In this document: positions 15,416-25,000 of the stretch, one piece after another
Layout: every line of letters begins with the position of its first letter
Numbering within the stretch: the first letter of the stretch is position 1
The notes under the pieces: model-generated
Told to the model about the DNA's origin: nothing
Database searches by the model: none
The model's input: only the letters and a program-made list of their open reading frames with translations
NCBI GenBank assembly: GCA_902771725.1
Contig: CACXXT010000031.1
Location: 1 to 64,000, forward strand
DNA from: an uncultured Bacteroidales bacterium
GTDB taxonomy: Bacteria; Bacteroidota; Bacteroidia; Bacteroidales; Bacteroidaceae
Reading direction: 5' to 3'
Length of the DNA: 64,000 nucleotides
Program-made: the position numbers and the translations under genes

Positions 15416-18400
15416 ATGAAAGGAAATATATTCATCAAGCGCCCGGTGATGGCCATGTCCATAGCCATCGTCATTGTCCTGCTCGGCGCCATCAGCTATT
15501 TCAACCTGCCCGTAGAGCAGTTCCCTGACATTGCACCTCCAACGGTCGTTGTCAGCGCTACCTATCCGGGCGCTTCGGCAGAGACGGTCACCAAGGCCGT
15601 CATCCAGCCGCTGGAAGAGAGTATCAACGGCGTGGAGAACATGACCTACATGACCTCCAGTTCCAGCAACTCCGGTACCGCCACCATCACGGTCTTCTTC
15701 AAGCAGGGTACCAACCCCGACATGGCTGCCGTGAACACCCAGAACCGCGTCAGCATGGCCCAGGGTCTGCTGCCACAGGAGGTCACCATGATTGGTGTCA
15801 CCACCTTCAAGCGCCAGACCTCCATGCTGCAAATCGACGCTATGGTCAGCGATGTGCCCGAGTACGACCCCAATTTCATGGGCAACTACATGGCCATCAA
15901 CATCACCCCGCAACTCAAGCGTATCAAGGGTGTGGGTGAGGTCTTTGCGCTGGCTGCCAACTATTCGCTCCGAGTATGGCTCAAGCCCGAAGTGATGGCC
16001 CAGTACGGCCTCGTGCCCTCCGACATCACCGGCTGCCTGGCCGAGCAGAACCTCGAGGCAGCCGTAGGCAAACTGGGCGAGAAACCCATGGAAGGCGGAC
16101 ACGGCGACCATGTGGACAACGTCTATCAGTACACCCTCCGCTACACCGGTCGCCTGAAGGAAGTCTCGGAATTCGAGAACATCGTCATCATGGCCAAACC
16201 CGACGGTTCCCTGCTCCGCCTGAAGGACGTCGCTGACCTCGAAATGGGTCAGGTGGACTATGGCTTCAGCGGTAAACTCAAAGGAAAACCCTCCGTCACC
16301 TTCCTTGCCTTCCAGCTCTCCGGAGCCAACGCCAAGGAGACCAACGACCGCTTCACAGGAGCCTTGCGCGAGATGGAGAAGACCCTGCCCAAGGGACTTC
16401 ACTTCGAACAGATGATGTCCTCCAACGACTTCCTCCTGGAGTCCATCGCAAATGTGGAGGAAACGCTTGTCATCGCCATCCTCCTCGTCATCCTCGTGGT
16501 ATACTTCTTCCTCCAGGATTTCCGCGCCACGCTCATCCCGTCTATCTCTATTATCATCTCCCTCGTGGGCACCTTTGCCGCCTTGCAGGCTGCCGGCTTC
16601 ACGCTGAACCTGCTGACGCTCTTTGCCCTCGTGCTGGCTATCGGTACGGTGGTCGATGACGCCATCGTGGTCGTCGAGGCCGTGCAGGCGAAGTTTGATG
16701 CGGGCTACACCTCGGCCTATCAGGCCACCAAGGACGCTATGGCCGACGTGACCATGGCCGTGCTCTCCTGTACTTTCGTCTTCATGGCCGTGTTCATCCC
16801 TGTCACGATGATGCCCGGCACCTCTGGTATGTTCTACACACAGTTCGGTGTCACCCTGGCTGTGGCCGTGGGTATCTCCTGCGTCTCTGCCCTCGTGGTA
16901 TGCCCGGCTCTGTGTGCTATGCTCATGCGTCCTGCCAAGAGTGACCGCGTGGCCAAGAATCCCGTCAGCCGTTTCTTCCTCGCGCTGAACAAAGGCACGC
17001 GCAAGGGCTACAATAAGGTCTATGGAGGTACGGCTCGCCGCTACAACCGCGACCTGCGCGGAGTCATTAACCATCGTTGGGTGGCTCCGCTGAGCCTCGC
17101 TATCGCTGTGGTGCTGCTCGTCTTCTTCATGACTTCCCTGCCTAAGGGCCTCGTGCCTCAGGAGGACCAGGGTGTTCTCATGGTAGACGTCACCTGTCCG
17201 CCGGGAAGCAACCTCGCCTACACCGAGAGCGTGCTCGACCGCGTGCAGGAAATCATCAAGAACGACGAAGACATCCAGACCTACTCCCGCACTGCCGGCT
17301 ACGGCATGATGGGTGGACAGGGTGCCGCCAACGGTATGGTCATCCTCCGACTGAAGCACTGGGACGAGCGCAAAGGACTCCAGCACAGCTCCAGCATCAA
17401 GAAACTCATGCTCATGGGTCAGTTCATGAAGGAAATACCCGAGGCACAGATCTTCTGCTTCGAACCCGGTATGATTCCTGGCTACGGACTCGGATCTAAT
17501 GTCGACCTGCACCTGCAGGACCGTTCGGACGGCGACAAGGGTGTCTTCCTCGAGCAGACACAGCAGTTCCTGGCCGCTCTGAACGAACATCCCGAGATCC
17601 AGATGGCCATGACCTCCTATGCCCGCAACTTCCCTCAGTACCAGGTTGAGGTCGATGCTGCCCAGTGCAAGCTCGCCGGCATTTCCCCCTCGCAGGTCCT
17701 TTCCGCCATGAGCGGATACCTCGGAGGTAGCTACGTCTCGAACTTCAACCAGTTCGGTAAGGTCTATCGCGTCATGATGCAGACCGACCCCAAGTACCGC
17801 ACCTCTGAGTCCGACCTCTCTAACATGTACGTACGCAGCTCCAAGGGCATGGCTCCCATCTCCCAGTTTGCCAAGCTGACACCCATCCTCGGACCTGAAA
17901 TCGATAAGCATTTCAACCTCTTCTCCGAGATCACCTGTATGGTACAGCCTGCACAGGGCTACACCACTTCGGATGCCATGCGCATCATCGACGAGGTGCG
18001 CACGCAGACCCTGCCCGACCATATCACCTACGAATACGGAAGCATCTCCCGCGAGGAGTATGAGCAAATGGGCTCCAACCAGACCATCCTCATCTACGCC
18101 ATCTGCGTCATCCTCATCTTCCTCATCCTCTCGTGTCTCTACGAGTCCTTCCTCGTTCCCTTTGCTGTCATTCTCTCCGTGCCCGCAGGTCTCATGGGCT
18201 CTTTCGGACTCGCATGGCTTTGGAACCAGGTTAGCGTCGGACTCGGACGGCTCTTCACCGGCGCAGACATGTATGTCATCGGTCAGGTTGAGAACAACAT
18301 TTACCTCCAGACAGGTGTCATCATGCTCATCGGCCTTCTGGCCAAGACTGCCATCCTCATCACCGAGTTCGCACTCGAGCGCCGCCGCAAGGGAATGGGT

Positions 18401-18724
18401 ATCGTCGAGGCTGCCTATGCAGCTGCCGAGGCACGTCTGCGTCCTATCCTGATGACTGTGCTCACTTGTGTGCTCGGTATGTTGCCACTCATCTTCGCCT
18501 CCGGAGCAGGAGCCAACGGCGACCGCACCATCGGTATCGGTGTCGTCGGCGGTATGATTGTAGGCACCTTTGCCATCCTCTTCACGGTCCCCGTCTTCTT
18601 CATCTTCTTCGAGTACCTGCAGGAGAAAATCCGTCCCGCTATGAAAGTTGAGGCCGATCAGCAGTTCCTCCGCGAGAAGCTTCGCAGCGCAGAAGAGAAG
18701 GCCGAAGCCGAACACGAGAAATAG
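15416..18724 (+). CDS. RND multidrug efflux pump, HAE-1 family inner-membrane subunit
   Basis: A 1102-residue proton-driven transporter with twelve expected membrane helices and two large periplasmic loops. It opens MKGNIFIKRPVMAMSIAIVI. VLAIGTVVDDAIVVVEAV carries the paired aspartates of TM4 used in proton relay, and LIGLLAKTAILITEFA carries the matching TM10 lysine. The second half begins near NHRWVAPLSLAIA. The C-terminus is a charged helix (EKLRSAEEKAEAE). The ATG at 15416 is preferred to an upstream GTG at 15398, which lies in the repeat element. It works with the adaptor before it and the channel after it. Confidence 0.95.
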   Translation: MKGNIFIKRPVMAMSIAIVIVLLGAISYFNLPVEQFPDIAPPTVVVSATYPGASAETVTKAVIQPLEESINGVENMTYMTSSSSNSGTATITVFFKQGTNPDMAAVNTQNRVSMAQGLLPQEVTMIGVTTFKRQTSMLQIDAMVSDVPEYDPNFMGNYMAINITPQLKRIKGVGEVFALAANYSLRVWLKPEVMAQYGLVPSDITGCLAEQNLEAAVGKLGEKPMEGGHGDHVDNVYQYTLRYTGRLKEVSEFENIVIMAKPDGSLLRLKDVADLEMGQVDYGFSGKLKGKPSVTFLAFQLSGANAKETNDRFTGALREMEKTLPKGLHFEQMMSSNDFLLESIANVEETLVIAILLVILVVYFFLQDFRATLIPSISIIISLVGTFAALQAAGFTLNLLTLFALVLAIGTVVDDAIVVVEAVQAKFDAGYTSAYQATKDAMADVTMAVLSCTFVFMAVFIPVTMMPGTSGMFYTQFGVTLAVAVGISCVSALVVCPALCAMLMRPAKSDRVAKNPVSRFFLALNKGTRKGYNKVYGGTARRYNRDLRGVINHRWVAPLSLAIAVVLLVFFMTSLPKGLVPQEDQGVLMVDVTCPPGSNLAYTESVLDRVQEIIKNDEDIQTYSRTAGYGMMGGQGAANGMVILRLKHWDERKGLQHSSSIKKLMLMGQFMKEIPEAQIFCFEPGMIPGYGLGSNVDLHLQDRSDGDKGVFLEQTQQFLAALNEHPEIQMAMTSYARNFPQYQVEVDAAQCKLAGISPSQVLSAMSGYLGGSYVSNFNQFGKVYRVMMQTDPKYRTSESDLSNMYVRSSKGMAPISQFAKLTPILGPEIDKHFNLFSEITCMVQPAQGYTTSDAMRIIDEVRTQTLPDHITYEYGSISREEYEQMGSNQTILIYAICVILIFLILSCLYESFLVPFAVILSVPAGLMGSFGLAWLWNQVSVGLGRLFTGADMYVIGQVENNIYLQTGVIMLIGLLAKTAILITEFALERRRKGMGIVEAAYAAAEARLRPILMTVLTCVLGMLPLIFASGAGANGDRTIGIGVVGGMIVGTFAILFTVPVFFIFFEYLQEKIRPAMKVEADQQFLREKLRSAEEKAEAEHEK

Positions 18725-18756
18725 TCCCTGATGTGCGAATATAAACAAAAATAGAA

Positions 18757-18797
18757 GCCGTGGTGCCCGGCGGCTCTCCGTCGGGCTCCCCCCGGCC
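18757..18797 (+). repeat. GC-rich palindromic repeat B, intergenic copy
   Basis: GCCCGGCGG (18765-18773) and CCGTCGGGC (18778-18786) form a stem with one mismatch around CTCT, preceded by GCCGTGGT and followed by TCCCCCCGG. The outer parts match the copy in miaA (3437-3488). It lies between pump and channel genes. Confidence 0.65.
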
Positions 18798-18818
18798 CCT
18801 CACAACAACCAAACAGCA

Positions 18819-20201
18819 ATGAAAAAGCAAATATTCATCATAGCCATCGCCGCCTTCGGACTCACTTCCTGCGGCGTCTACAAGTCCTACGAGCGCCCCG
18901 ACGACCTACAGACCGACGGCCTCTACGGCTCCGTGCAGACAGGCAACGACACTCAGGGAACAGGAGCCATGCACTGGCGCCAGTTCTTCACCGATGCCAC
19001 GCTTCAGGAACTTATCGGCAAAGCCCTCGCCCAGAACACCAATATGCGGCAGGTAGACCTCCAGATCCAGGAGGCACAGGCCTATTTGAAGTGCTCCAAA
19101 CTGGCATACATACCCAGTCTGGTCTTCACGCCCCAGGGACAGCTCTCCAGTTTCGACTGGGCTGCACCCAACAAGACTTACACCCTGCCCGTCACCGCCT
19201 CCTGGCAGATCGGCAGCTTCGGTCAGTTGCGCAACGCCAAGAAGTCCGCTGAAGTGGCCGTGGAACAGGTGCGCACCGTACGCATGGCCGTTCAGCAGAG
19301 CCTCGTGGCCAACGTCGCCAACCTCTACTACACCCTCTGCATGCTCGACGCCGAGCTCGCTGTGAGCCAGCAGACCACAGAGAACTGGAAGAAGAGCGTG
19401 GAGCTGAACAAGAAACTCATGCAGGCCGGGCGCTCTAACAAAGCCGCCGTGGCCCAGTCCGAGGCCAACTACCTCAGCGTGGCCGCCAGCGTGCTCGACC
19501 TTCAGGAAGCCATCACCCAGGCCGAGAACGCCCTCTGCACCATCCTCGGCGAGGCACCCCACCACATCCAGCGTACCTCGCTCGAGAGCTTCCAGGCTCC
19601 TGCCGTTCAGACCGGACTGCCCATGGCCCTGCTCCAGAACCGCCCCGACGTGCGCCAGGCCGAGCTCAAGCTTGCCAGCGCCTTCTACGCCGTGAACACC
19701 GCCAAGAGCGCCTTCTACCCCTCGCTGACCATCAGCGGCACCCTGGGCTTCACCAACAGCGCCGGCTCCACCGTCATCAACCCCGGTAAGTTCATCTGGA
19801 ACGCCCTCGGACAACTCGCTCAGCCCCTCTTCGCCAACGGCCGTCTGCGCGCCCAGAAGAAGGTGGCAGAGCTCCAGCAGGAAGAAGCCAAGATGGCCTT
19901 CCAGCAGAGCCTCATCGCTGCCGGCAACGAGGTGAACACCGCCCTGGCCACACTCCAGAAGACCACCGGCAAGCAGCAGCTCATCGCAGGGCAGATCAGC
20001 GCCCTGGGCGATGCCGTGCAGGCCACCGAAGCCCTCTACCGGGACAACGTCACCCGCTCGGTGAACTACCTCAACGTGCTCACCGCCCAGACAGGACTCC
20101 TCCAGGCCCAGCTCGGACTCATCAGCAACCGCTTTGCCACCGTCCAGGCCACCATCAACCTCTACCAGGCGCTCGGCGGCGGCTCCCTTATCCCCGAGTA
20201 A
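18819..20201 (+). CDS. outer-membrane efflux channel, TolC/OprM family lipoprotein
   Basis: A 460-residue outer-membrane factor that completes the tripartite efflux system. A lipoprotein signal ends FGLTSC (Cys18). Two halves of long helices with Gln/Ala/Asn-rich repeats are visible (NTNMRQVDLQIQEAQAYLK; later PDVRQAELKLASAFYAVNTA), the usual internal duplication. SASFYPSLTISG-like text (KSAFYPSLTISG) and LGQLAQPLFANGRL are family hallmarks (NodT/OprM subgroup). It follows the pump by 94 bases and is followed by a strong stem-loop at 20314. Confidence 0.93.
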   Translation: MKKQIFIIAIAAFGLTSCGVYKSYERPDDLQTDGLYGSVQTGNDTQGTGAMHWRQFFTDATLQELIGKALAQNTNMRQVDLQIQEAQAYLKCSKLAYIPSLVFTPQGQLSSFDWAAPNKTYTLPVTASWQIGSFGQLRNAKKSAEVAVEQVRTVRMAVQQSLVANVANLYYTLCMLDAELAVSQQTTENWKKSVELNKKLMQAGRSNKAAVAQSEANYLSVAASVLDLQEAITQAENALCTILGEAPHHIQRTSLESFQAPAVQTGLPMALLQNRPDVRQAELKLASAFYAVNTAKSAFYPSLTISGTLGFTNSAGSTVINPGKFIWNALGQLAQPLFANGRLRAQKKVAELQQEEAKMAFQQSLIAAGNEVNTALATLQKTTGKQQLIAGQISALGDAVQATEALYRDNVTRSVNYLNVLTAQTGLLQAQLGLISNRFATVQATINLYQALGGGSLIPE

Positions 20202-20237
20202 CCCTCCGCCTCCCTCCCCTCGGAGCAGCACCCCCCA

Positions 20238-20295
20238 CGCAGAAAAAACTGCAATACTGCAAGAACTGCAAGGGGGTACGCAGAAATAACTGCAA
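20238..20295 (+). repeat. short repeats after the efflux operon
   Basis: CGCAGAAAAAACTGCAA (from about 20238) and CGCAGAAATAACTGCAA (from about 20279) are near-identical 17-mers, with two more ACTGCAA copies between them. No coding potential is seen in 20202-20522 apart from this and the stem-loop. Confidence 0.6.
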
Positions 20296-20313
20296 GATTT
20301 CTCAGAATATAGT

Positions 20314-20352
20314 AATCCCCGCCAGCCTCTCATCAGTAGGCCGGCGGGGATT
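20314..20352 (+). terminator. terminator of the RND operon
   Basis: AATCCCCGCC (20314-20323) pairs perfectly with GGCGGGGATT (20343-20352), with an inner GCCT/AGGC pair. TTTCG follows. It lies between the efflux operon and the convergent AraC gene, so it may serve both. Confidence 0.65.
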
Positions 20353-20522
20353 TCGTAAGTATTTGTAACACAGCAAGGAAGAGATATGACCCAAAATTGA
20401 AGGGTACAAAAAAGTGCAATTTGCCGTTTTTGGCTTTGGCTCTTTCAGTGTGCATTTTATGGGAAATATTTTCTTGGTCATTCTTGCGTCCTTTCTTTAG
20501 CAAGCTACCAAATCTATCATTT

Positions 20523-21665
20523 TCACTCCTCCCCATACTTCCGCTTCGCCTTATAGTAGTTTGATGGCGAGTCGAAGCCGGAGCGGGCGATGATGTCGCC
20601 GATAGGTGCCTGCGGCTCCTGGCGGTGCAGCTCGTCGGCCCGCTGCAGGCGCAGGCGGTTGACGTAGGCCGAGAAGGTACAGCCCATCTCCTCGTTGAGT
20701 ACGCGCGACACATAACTGCGGTTGTAGGTGCAGCCGCCCACGAGTACGTCGCGGAGCGTGAGGTGAGGATCAAGAAAATGCTCTTCCGTTTCCACATACT
20801 GCTGTAGCTGCTGCTTGATGCGGCTGACGGTCTCGCGTGGCAGTGGCTTCTGGGATGAATCAGAAGCGACGCCGCCGGAGGTTACCGTGCTTGTGCCGTT
20901 GTTCACGGGCAAGGCATCCTCCGATGAATCAGACGAGTGATCTTCCGATACCTCTGCCACCAGGTCCTCACGATGCCGATGAGCTGGCAGCACGAGGATG
21001 AGAAACCACACATTGAACACCGAGAGCAGCACCATGACGACGGCCGTCACCGCCACATTCCCAATAAAGAATGCCGTCCACGCCGCCACGCCGTGCAGCA
21101 CGGGTATGGGCAGCACCTTACGGGCATATTCCAGTGGCAGGTCGTCGGGGTTGGAGTAGTAGTCTTCGCTGAGCGGCTTCATCCACAGCCACACGCGGCG
21201 CATCGCCTCGATGCAATAGCACAGACAGACCGCGCCCACCGTAGCCGTCAGCCACCATGCCAGCCGCTCCGGCATCACCGCCACGTCCGTCCAAGCCTCT
21301 ACAGCCTTCGCCGCCACCATCACGCCGACGGGCATACCCAGGGCTACGGCCCACGGATGCCACCGCTGCCAGCCTTTCACCTGCCCGAAGTAGGTCATCA
21401 GCAATAGTGCACAGAAGAAACTGTGGCAGAGCACGAAGTAGAGGGTTGCCAACGCATGGGCCGACGGTCGCATAGGAAAAGCCACGCACGGCGCAAGCAC
21501 CACCGCCGGCACGAGGTAGAGCAACGCCTGCATCCGGCGGTCCGGGTAGGCATAGCCCTTGTCCGTGGTAGGGCAGGTGTGCCACCACCGCACGGCGGCA
21601 AACATCGTGCTCGTCACGATGTATGCCAGAGCCGCAAGGCCGAAAATATAGTCGAGTCTGTCCAT
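20523..21665 (-). CDS. membrane-anchored AraC-family transcriptional regulator
   Basis: A 380-residue protein whose first two thirds hold about six to seven hydrophobic segments (from DYIFGLAALAYIVTSTMFAA to AFFIGNVAVTAVVMVLLSVF). A Ser/Asp-rich linker follows (about 275-305, including DSSEDALPVNNGTS), then a C-terminal AraC DNA-binding domain (YNRSYVSRVLNEEMGCTFSAY, then IGDIIARSGFDSPSNYYKAK, the two HTH units). Such regulators in Bacteroidales are thought to sense envelope or ligand signals directly. The start at 21665 is chosen because TACCTTTG lies just upstream; the frame stays open to 21812. It is divergent from the small membrane protein and surface protein genes, its likely targets. 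Confidence 0.85.
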   Translation of the reverse strand: MDRLDYIFGLAALAYIVTSTMFAAVRWWHTCPTTDKGYAYPDRRMQALLYLVPAVVLAPCVAFPMRPSAHALATLYFVLCHSFFCALLLMTYFGQVKGWQRWHPWAVALGMPVGVMVAAKAVEAWTDVAVMPERLAWWLTATVGAVCLCYCIEAMRRVWLWMKPLSEDYYSNPDDLPLEYARKVLPIPVLHGVAAWTAFFIGNVAVTAVVMVLLSVFNVWFLILVLPAHRHREDLVAEVSEDHSSDSSEDALPVNNGTSTVTSGGVASDSSQKPLPRETVSRIKQQLQQYVETEEHFLDPHLTLRDVLVGGCTYNRSYVSRVLNEEMGCTFSAYVNRLRLQRADELHRQEPQAPIGDIIARSGFDSPSNYYKAKRKYGEE

Positions 21666-21673
21666 ACAGGGGA

Positions 21674-21681
21674 CAAAGGTA
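21674..21681 (-). promoter_or_regulatory. -7 box almost touching the AraC start
   Basis: Minus-strand TACCTTTG ends 8 bases before the ATG, with GTTG 22 bases further upstream. If used, the mRNA would be nearly leaderless; otherwise the match is chance or the start lies further upstream. Confidence 0.4.
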
Positions 21682-21771
21682 CGAAAAATCCCCATTCCAT
21701 CGGCAACATTGCCCGTAAAAATGTGTTTATGCCACTGAAAAACCACTTTTGTGTCTGTCACATGGATGCAA

Positions 21772-21811
21772 AAATTTACTTTTGGACACAAAAAATTTAC
21801 GATTGGACACA
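21772..21811. promoter_or_regulatory. tandem 19-bp direct repeats in the AraC divergent region
   Basis: AAATTTACTTTTGGACACA (21772-21790) and AAATTTACGATTGGACACA (21793-21811) differ at two positions and are spaced 21 bases apart, two helical turns. They lie between the AraC gene and the -7 box at 21832. Direct repeats in phase with the helix are typical AraC-family operators, so this is a good candidate binding site. Confidence 0.55.
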
Positions 21812-21831
21812 TCAGCGCCCCCTTTTCTCAA

Positions 21832-21839
21832 TACCTTTG
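21832..21839 (+). promoter_or_regulatory. -7 box for the small membrane protein gene
   Basis: TACCTTTG, 21 bases before the ATG at 21861, with the direct-repeat pair just upstream where an activator would sit. No good -33 TTTG is at the right distance, which fits activator dependence. Confidence 0.5.
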
Positions 21840-21860
21840 CAGTCAAAAATCGTAAGCAAT

Positions 21861-22067
21861 ATGAACATCAACATTCTCGCGGCCACTGCCGCACTCTCGT
21901 TTGCCGACATCCTGGCGTGGTGCTTCCCCCTCGTCGTCGTCGTGGCCAGTGCCATCGGATTCGGCTTCGCCGCCTACTACTGGGGGCGCAACGCCCGCAT
22001 TGAAAACTACCTGCGCCGACGAAAGGAGGAAGCAAATAGGGCATCGCGCCAAAATCAACCGAATTAA
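21861..22067 (+). CDS. 68-residue single-pass membrane protein
   Basis: ATG 21861 opens MNINILAATAALSFADILAW, a hydrophobic stretch (about 5-42) ending in FGFAAYYWGRNARIEN, followed by a basic, Arg/Lys/Gln-rich cytoplasmic tail. No family is recognised. It is the first gene after the putative AraC operator and lies 32 bases before the large surface-protein gene, so it is probably co-transcribed and may assist or regulate it. Confidence 0.6.
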   Translation: MNINILAATAALSFADILAWCFPLVVVVASAIGFGFAAYYWGRNARIENYLRRRKEEANRASRQNQPN

Positions 22068-22099
22068 ACATTAATATAAACATAAAAACTTATCAAACG

Positions 22100-25000
22100 A
22101 TGAACTACATCATTCACATCATCCGACACACCGCGAGGGCAGCCACCATGCTGCTCCTCGCCCAGCTCACCGCACAGACGGCGGGGGCACAGGATCTTAC
22201 CGACTTCCTGACGGTATCGTCGTCGGGCACGGCTTCGGGCTATTTCGCCTTCAGCGACCATTTCTACGAAGTGGACTGGACGGGCATTAACACATCCCAG
22301 ACAACGTCCGTGCAACTTATTTACGACCCCACATATGGCCGCTTGAGAGCGCAGAGAAATGGAAACACAAGTAGCGGCACAAGCTTATATACGAATGCTG
22401 ATGTTTCGGTTCATTGGAATGCATCGGACATAACCGGCCTCACTCCGGGGCAGAGTTCCGACGGCTATACATCTTACGCCGACCTTTCGGCAAATGTAGG
22501 CACCAAAAGCGCAAAAGTCTGCACCGTCACCTGCATGGCGGCAAACGCCCCGACATGGAACTGGTCGGCAGACAACTCGACTTGCACCGCCACGTTCACT
22601 TGCACCGCCTCGCCGAGCCTCACCGCCACCGTCAATGCCACGGTGACCACATCGGGCAGCACGGCGACGGCCAGCGCGACGTTCAACGGCACTAACTACA
22701 CGGACACGAAGACCATCGTCACCTACTACGACATCACCTACGTGCTCAACGGCGGCACCAACGTGGCGGGCAACCCCACGACCTACGCCGACAATGTGGG
22801 CGTGGCCTCGTTCGCCAACCCCACGCGCACGGGCTACCAGTTCGGCGGATGGTACGACAACGCCTCGTTCATGGGCAGCCCCGTGACCAACATTCCGGCT
22901 GGCTCGTCCGGCAACAAGACGCTTTATGCCAAGTGGAACATCGGACTGACGTACAACACGACGGGCGGCTATTACGAAATCAGCAACGTGCAAGACCTCG
23001 TCGTCCTCGCCAACTACGTCAACGACGGCAACAATGCCAGCGGCATGACCTTCAAGCAGACGCAGGACATCGACATGGGCAGCATCGGCAACTTCGAGCC
23101 GATTGGCAGCCAGCCCAACAATTACAACCCCATGCCATTCAACGGCACCTACGACGGACAGGGCCACGCCATCACCGGCCTCACCGTGAACACCTCGTCG
23201 CCATACGCAGGACTGTTCAGCTATATGCAGGACGGCAGCGTCAGGAATCTTACGATGGTCAATCCCAATGTCACTTCCAATGACAATAGCCAAGGTTACA
23301 AATATGCCGGCGGAATCGTTGGTGATATACAGTCCAGCACGATAGAGAACTGCAACGTCATCAATCCCACGCTCAAAACGAGTAGCGGAAACGGCTATAA
23401 TAACAAAGGAGCGATATGCGGTGGAATTAATGGTGGAAATTATTGCTTCGTCACCGACTGCTACTTCTATACTACAGGCAACGTCAGTGCCGTAGGTGCG
23501 AATACCCTTAACGTGTCTGTCACCGCCTCCCGTACCTACACCCTGACCCTCAACGACGGCATCACCACCAGCACCGCACCCGCCTTCTCCTACGGCGGCA
23601 CGCGCTACTACGTCAGCGGGACCACCATCACCCTCGGTGGTCTCAGCGACCGCACGGGCTATACCTCCGACTATGCCGCGAGCGGCAATGTGACGGTAAC
23701 GGACAATCAGTTTGCTATGCCCGACGGCGACGTGACGGTGACGGCGGTCTATACGCCCATCACCTACACCATCACCTACCACGCAGGAGAAGGCGTTGAA
23801 TTCTCCACCGAAAAGAACGCTTACACCGTCGAGAGCGCGACGATTACCCTTGACCAGCCTTCACCCAAAACGGGCTATACGTTCAGTGGCTGGTATGGCA
23901 ATGCCGGCCTGACGGGCGATGCCATTACCGCTATTGCCACAGGCTCGACAGGCAACGTGGAGCTGTGGGCCAAGTGGACGGCGAACACCTACACCGTACA
24001 CTTCGAGCCCGTCATCCCCGTCTATGGCACGATGGCCGACCAGACCTTCACCTATGACCAAGCCGCAACGGCGCTGACCAAGAACGCCTTCTCTACGACC
24101 ACCGGCCAGTGGCTGCGCTGGAACACCGAGGCCAACGGCAGCGGCACCGACTACGAGGACGAGCAGGAGGTGCAGAACCTGACCGCTGAGGACGGCGGCA
24201 TCGTGACGCTCTATGCGCAGTGGCGATTGACGCACCGCTTCAACTACGACAACACCATCTTCCGCTGCTACAAGGTCGACACCCCCAACGAGGTGCATAG
24301 GGCCTACGCCGGCGAGACGGTGAAGGTGGAAGTCATCGACGGCACCAGCCAGTACACCATCCGCGTGGTAAATGGTGACGGCGAGGACATCACGCTCGAC
24401 ATCGGGACCAACACCTTCGTCATGCCCAATGAAGAGGTATGGATTACCTATACCAGCGTCAAGAAGATGGCCTACACCACCATCAGCCTGGACGATTTTG
24501 AATCGGGGGACGATGTGGCCTATCTCTACGATGCCAGTCAGCCCACCGTCACGCCCACCGTCGTGGTGAAGGACGGCGAGACCGTGCTGACCGAGGGCAC
24601 TGACTACACCGTTGAGATAACCAACAACACGGGCAGCGCCACGCAGATGGTCACCGCCACCGTCACCGTCACTGGTATGGGCGGCTACGTGGGCACGAAC
24701 ACCCGGGAGTTCCGCATCACGCCCTTCAACATCGCCAACTGCGAGATTAAGGGGACGCTGGAAGCCTACAACGACGGCTACGGCGTGTACTATCCTTTGG
24801 AAAGAAACGTGCAGGTATGGAACGGCGAGACGCAGTTGAAGGTTGGCACGGACTATAGCCTCGACGTGGAGTATGCCGAATCTTACGAGGTCGGCCAGTC
24901 CTACAATGCCACCGTCAAGGGCACGGGCGACTGGGGCGGCTCGCAGACCTTCCAGTTCAAGGTCGTTGAACTGCACCATACCGTCGTGTTCGTTGCCAAC

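Noticed and set aside
15380..18748. Minus-strand ORF of 1122 codons opposite the RND pump gene
   Set aside because: It mirrors the pump gene exactly, is His/Glu/Asp/Val-rich with no domain, and results from few stop codons in GC-rich antisense DNA.
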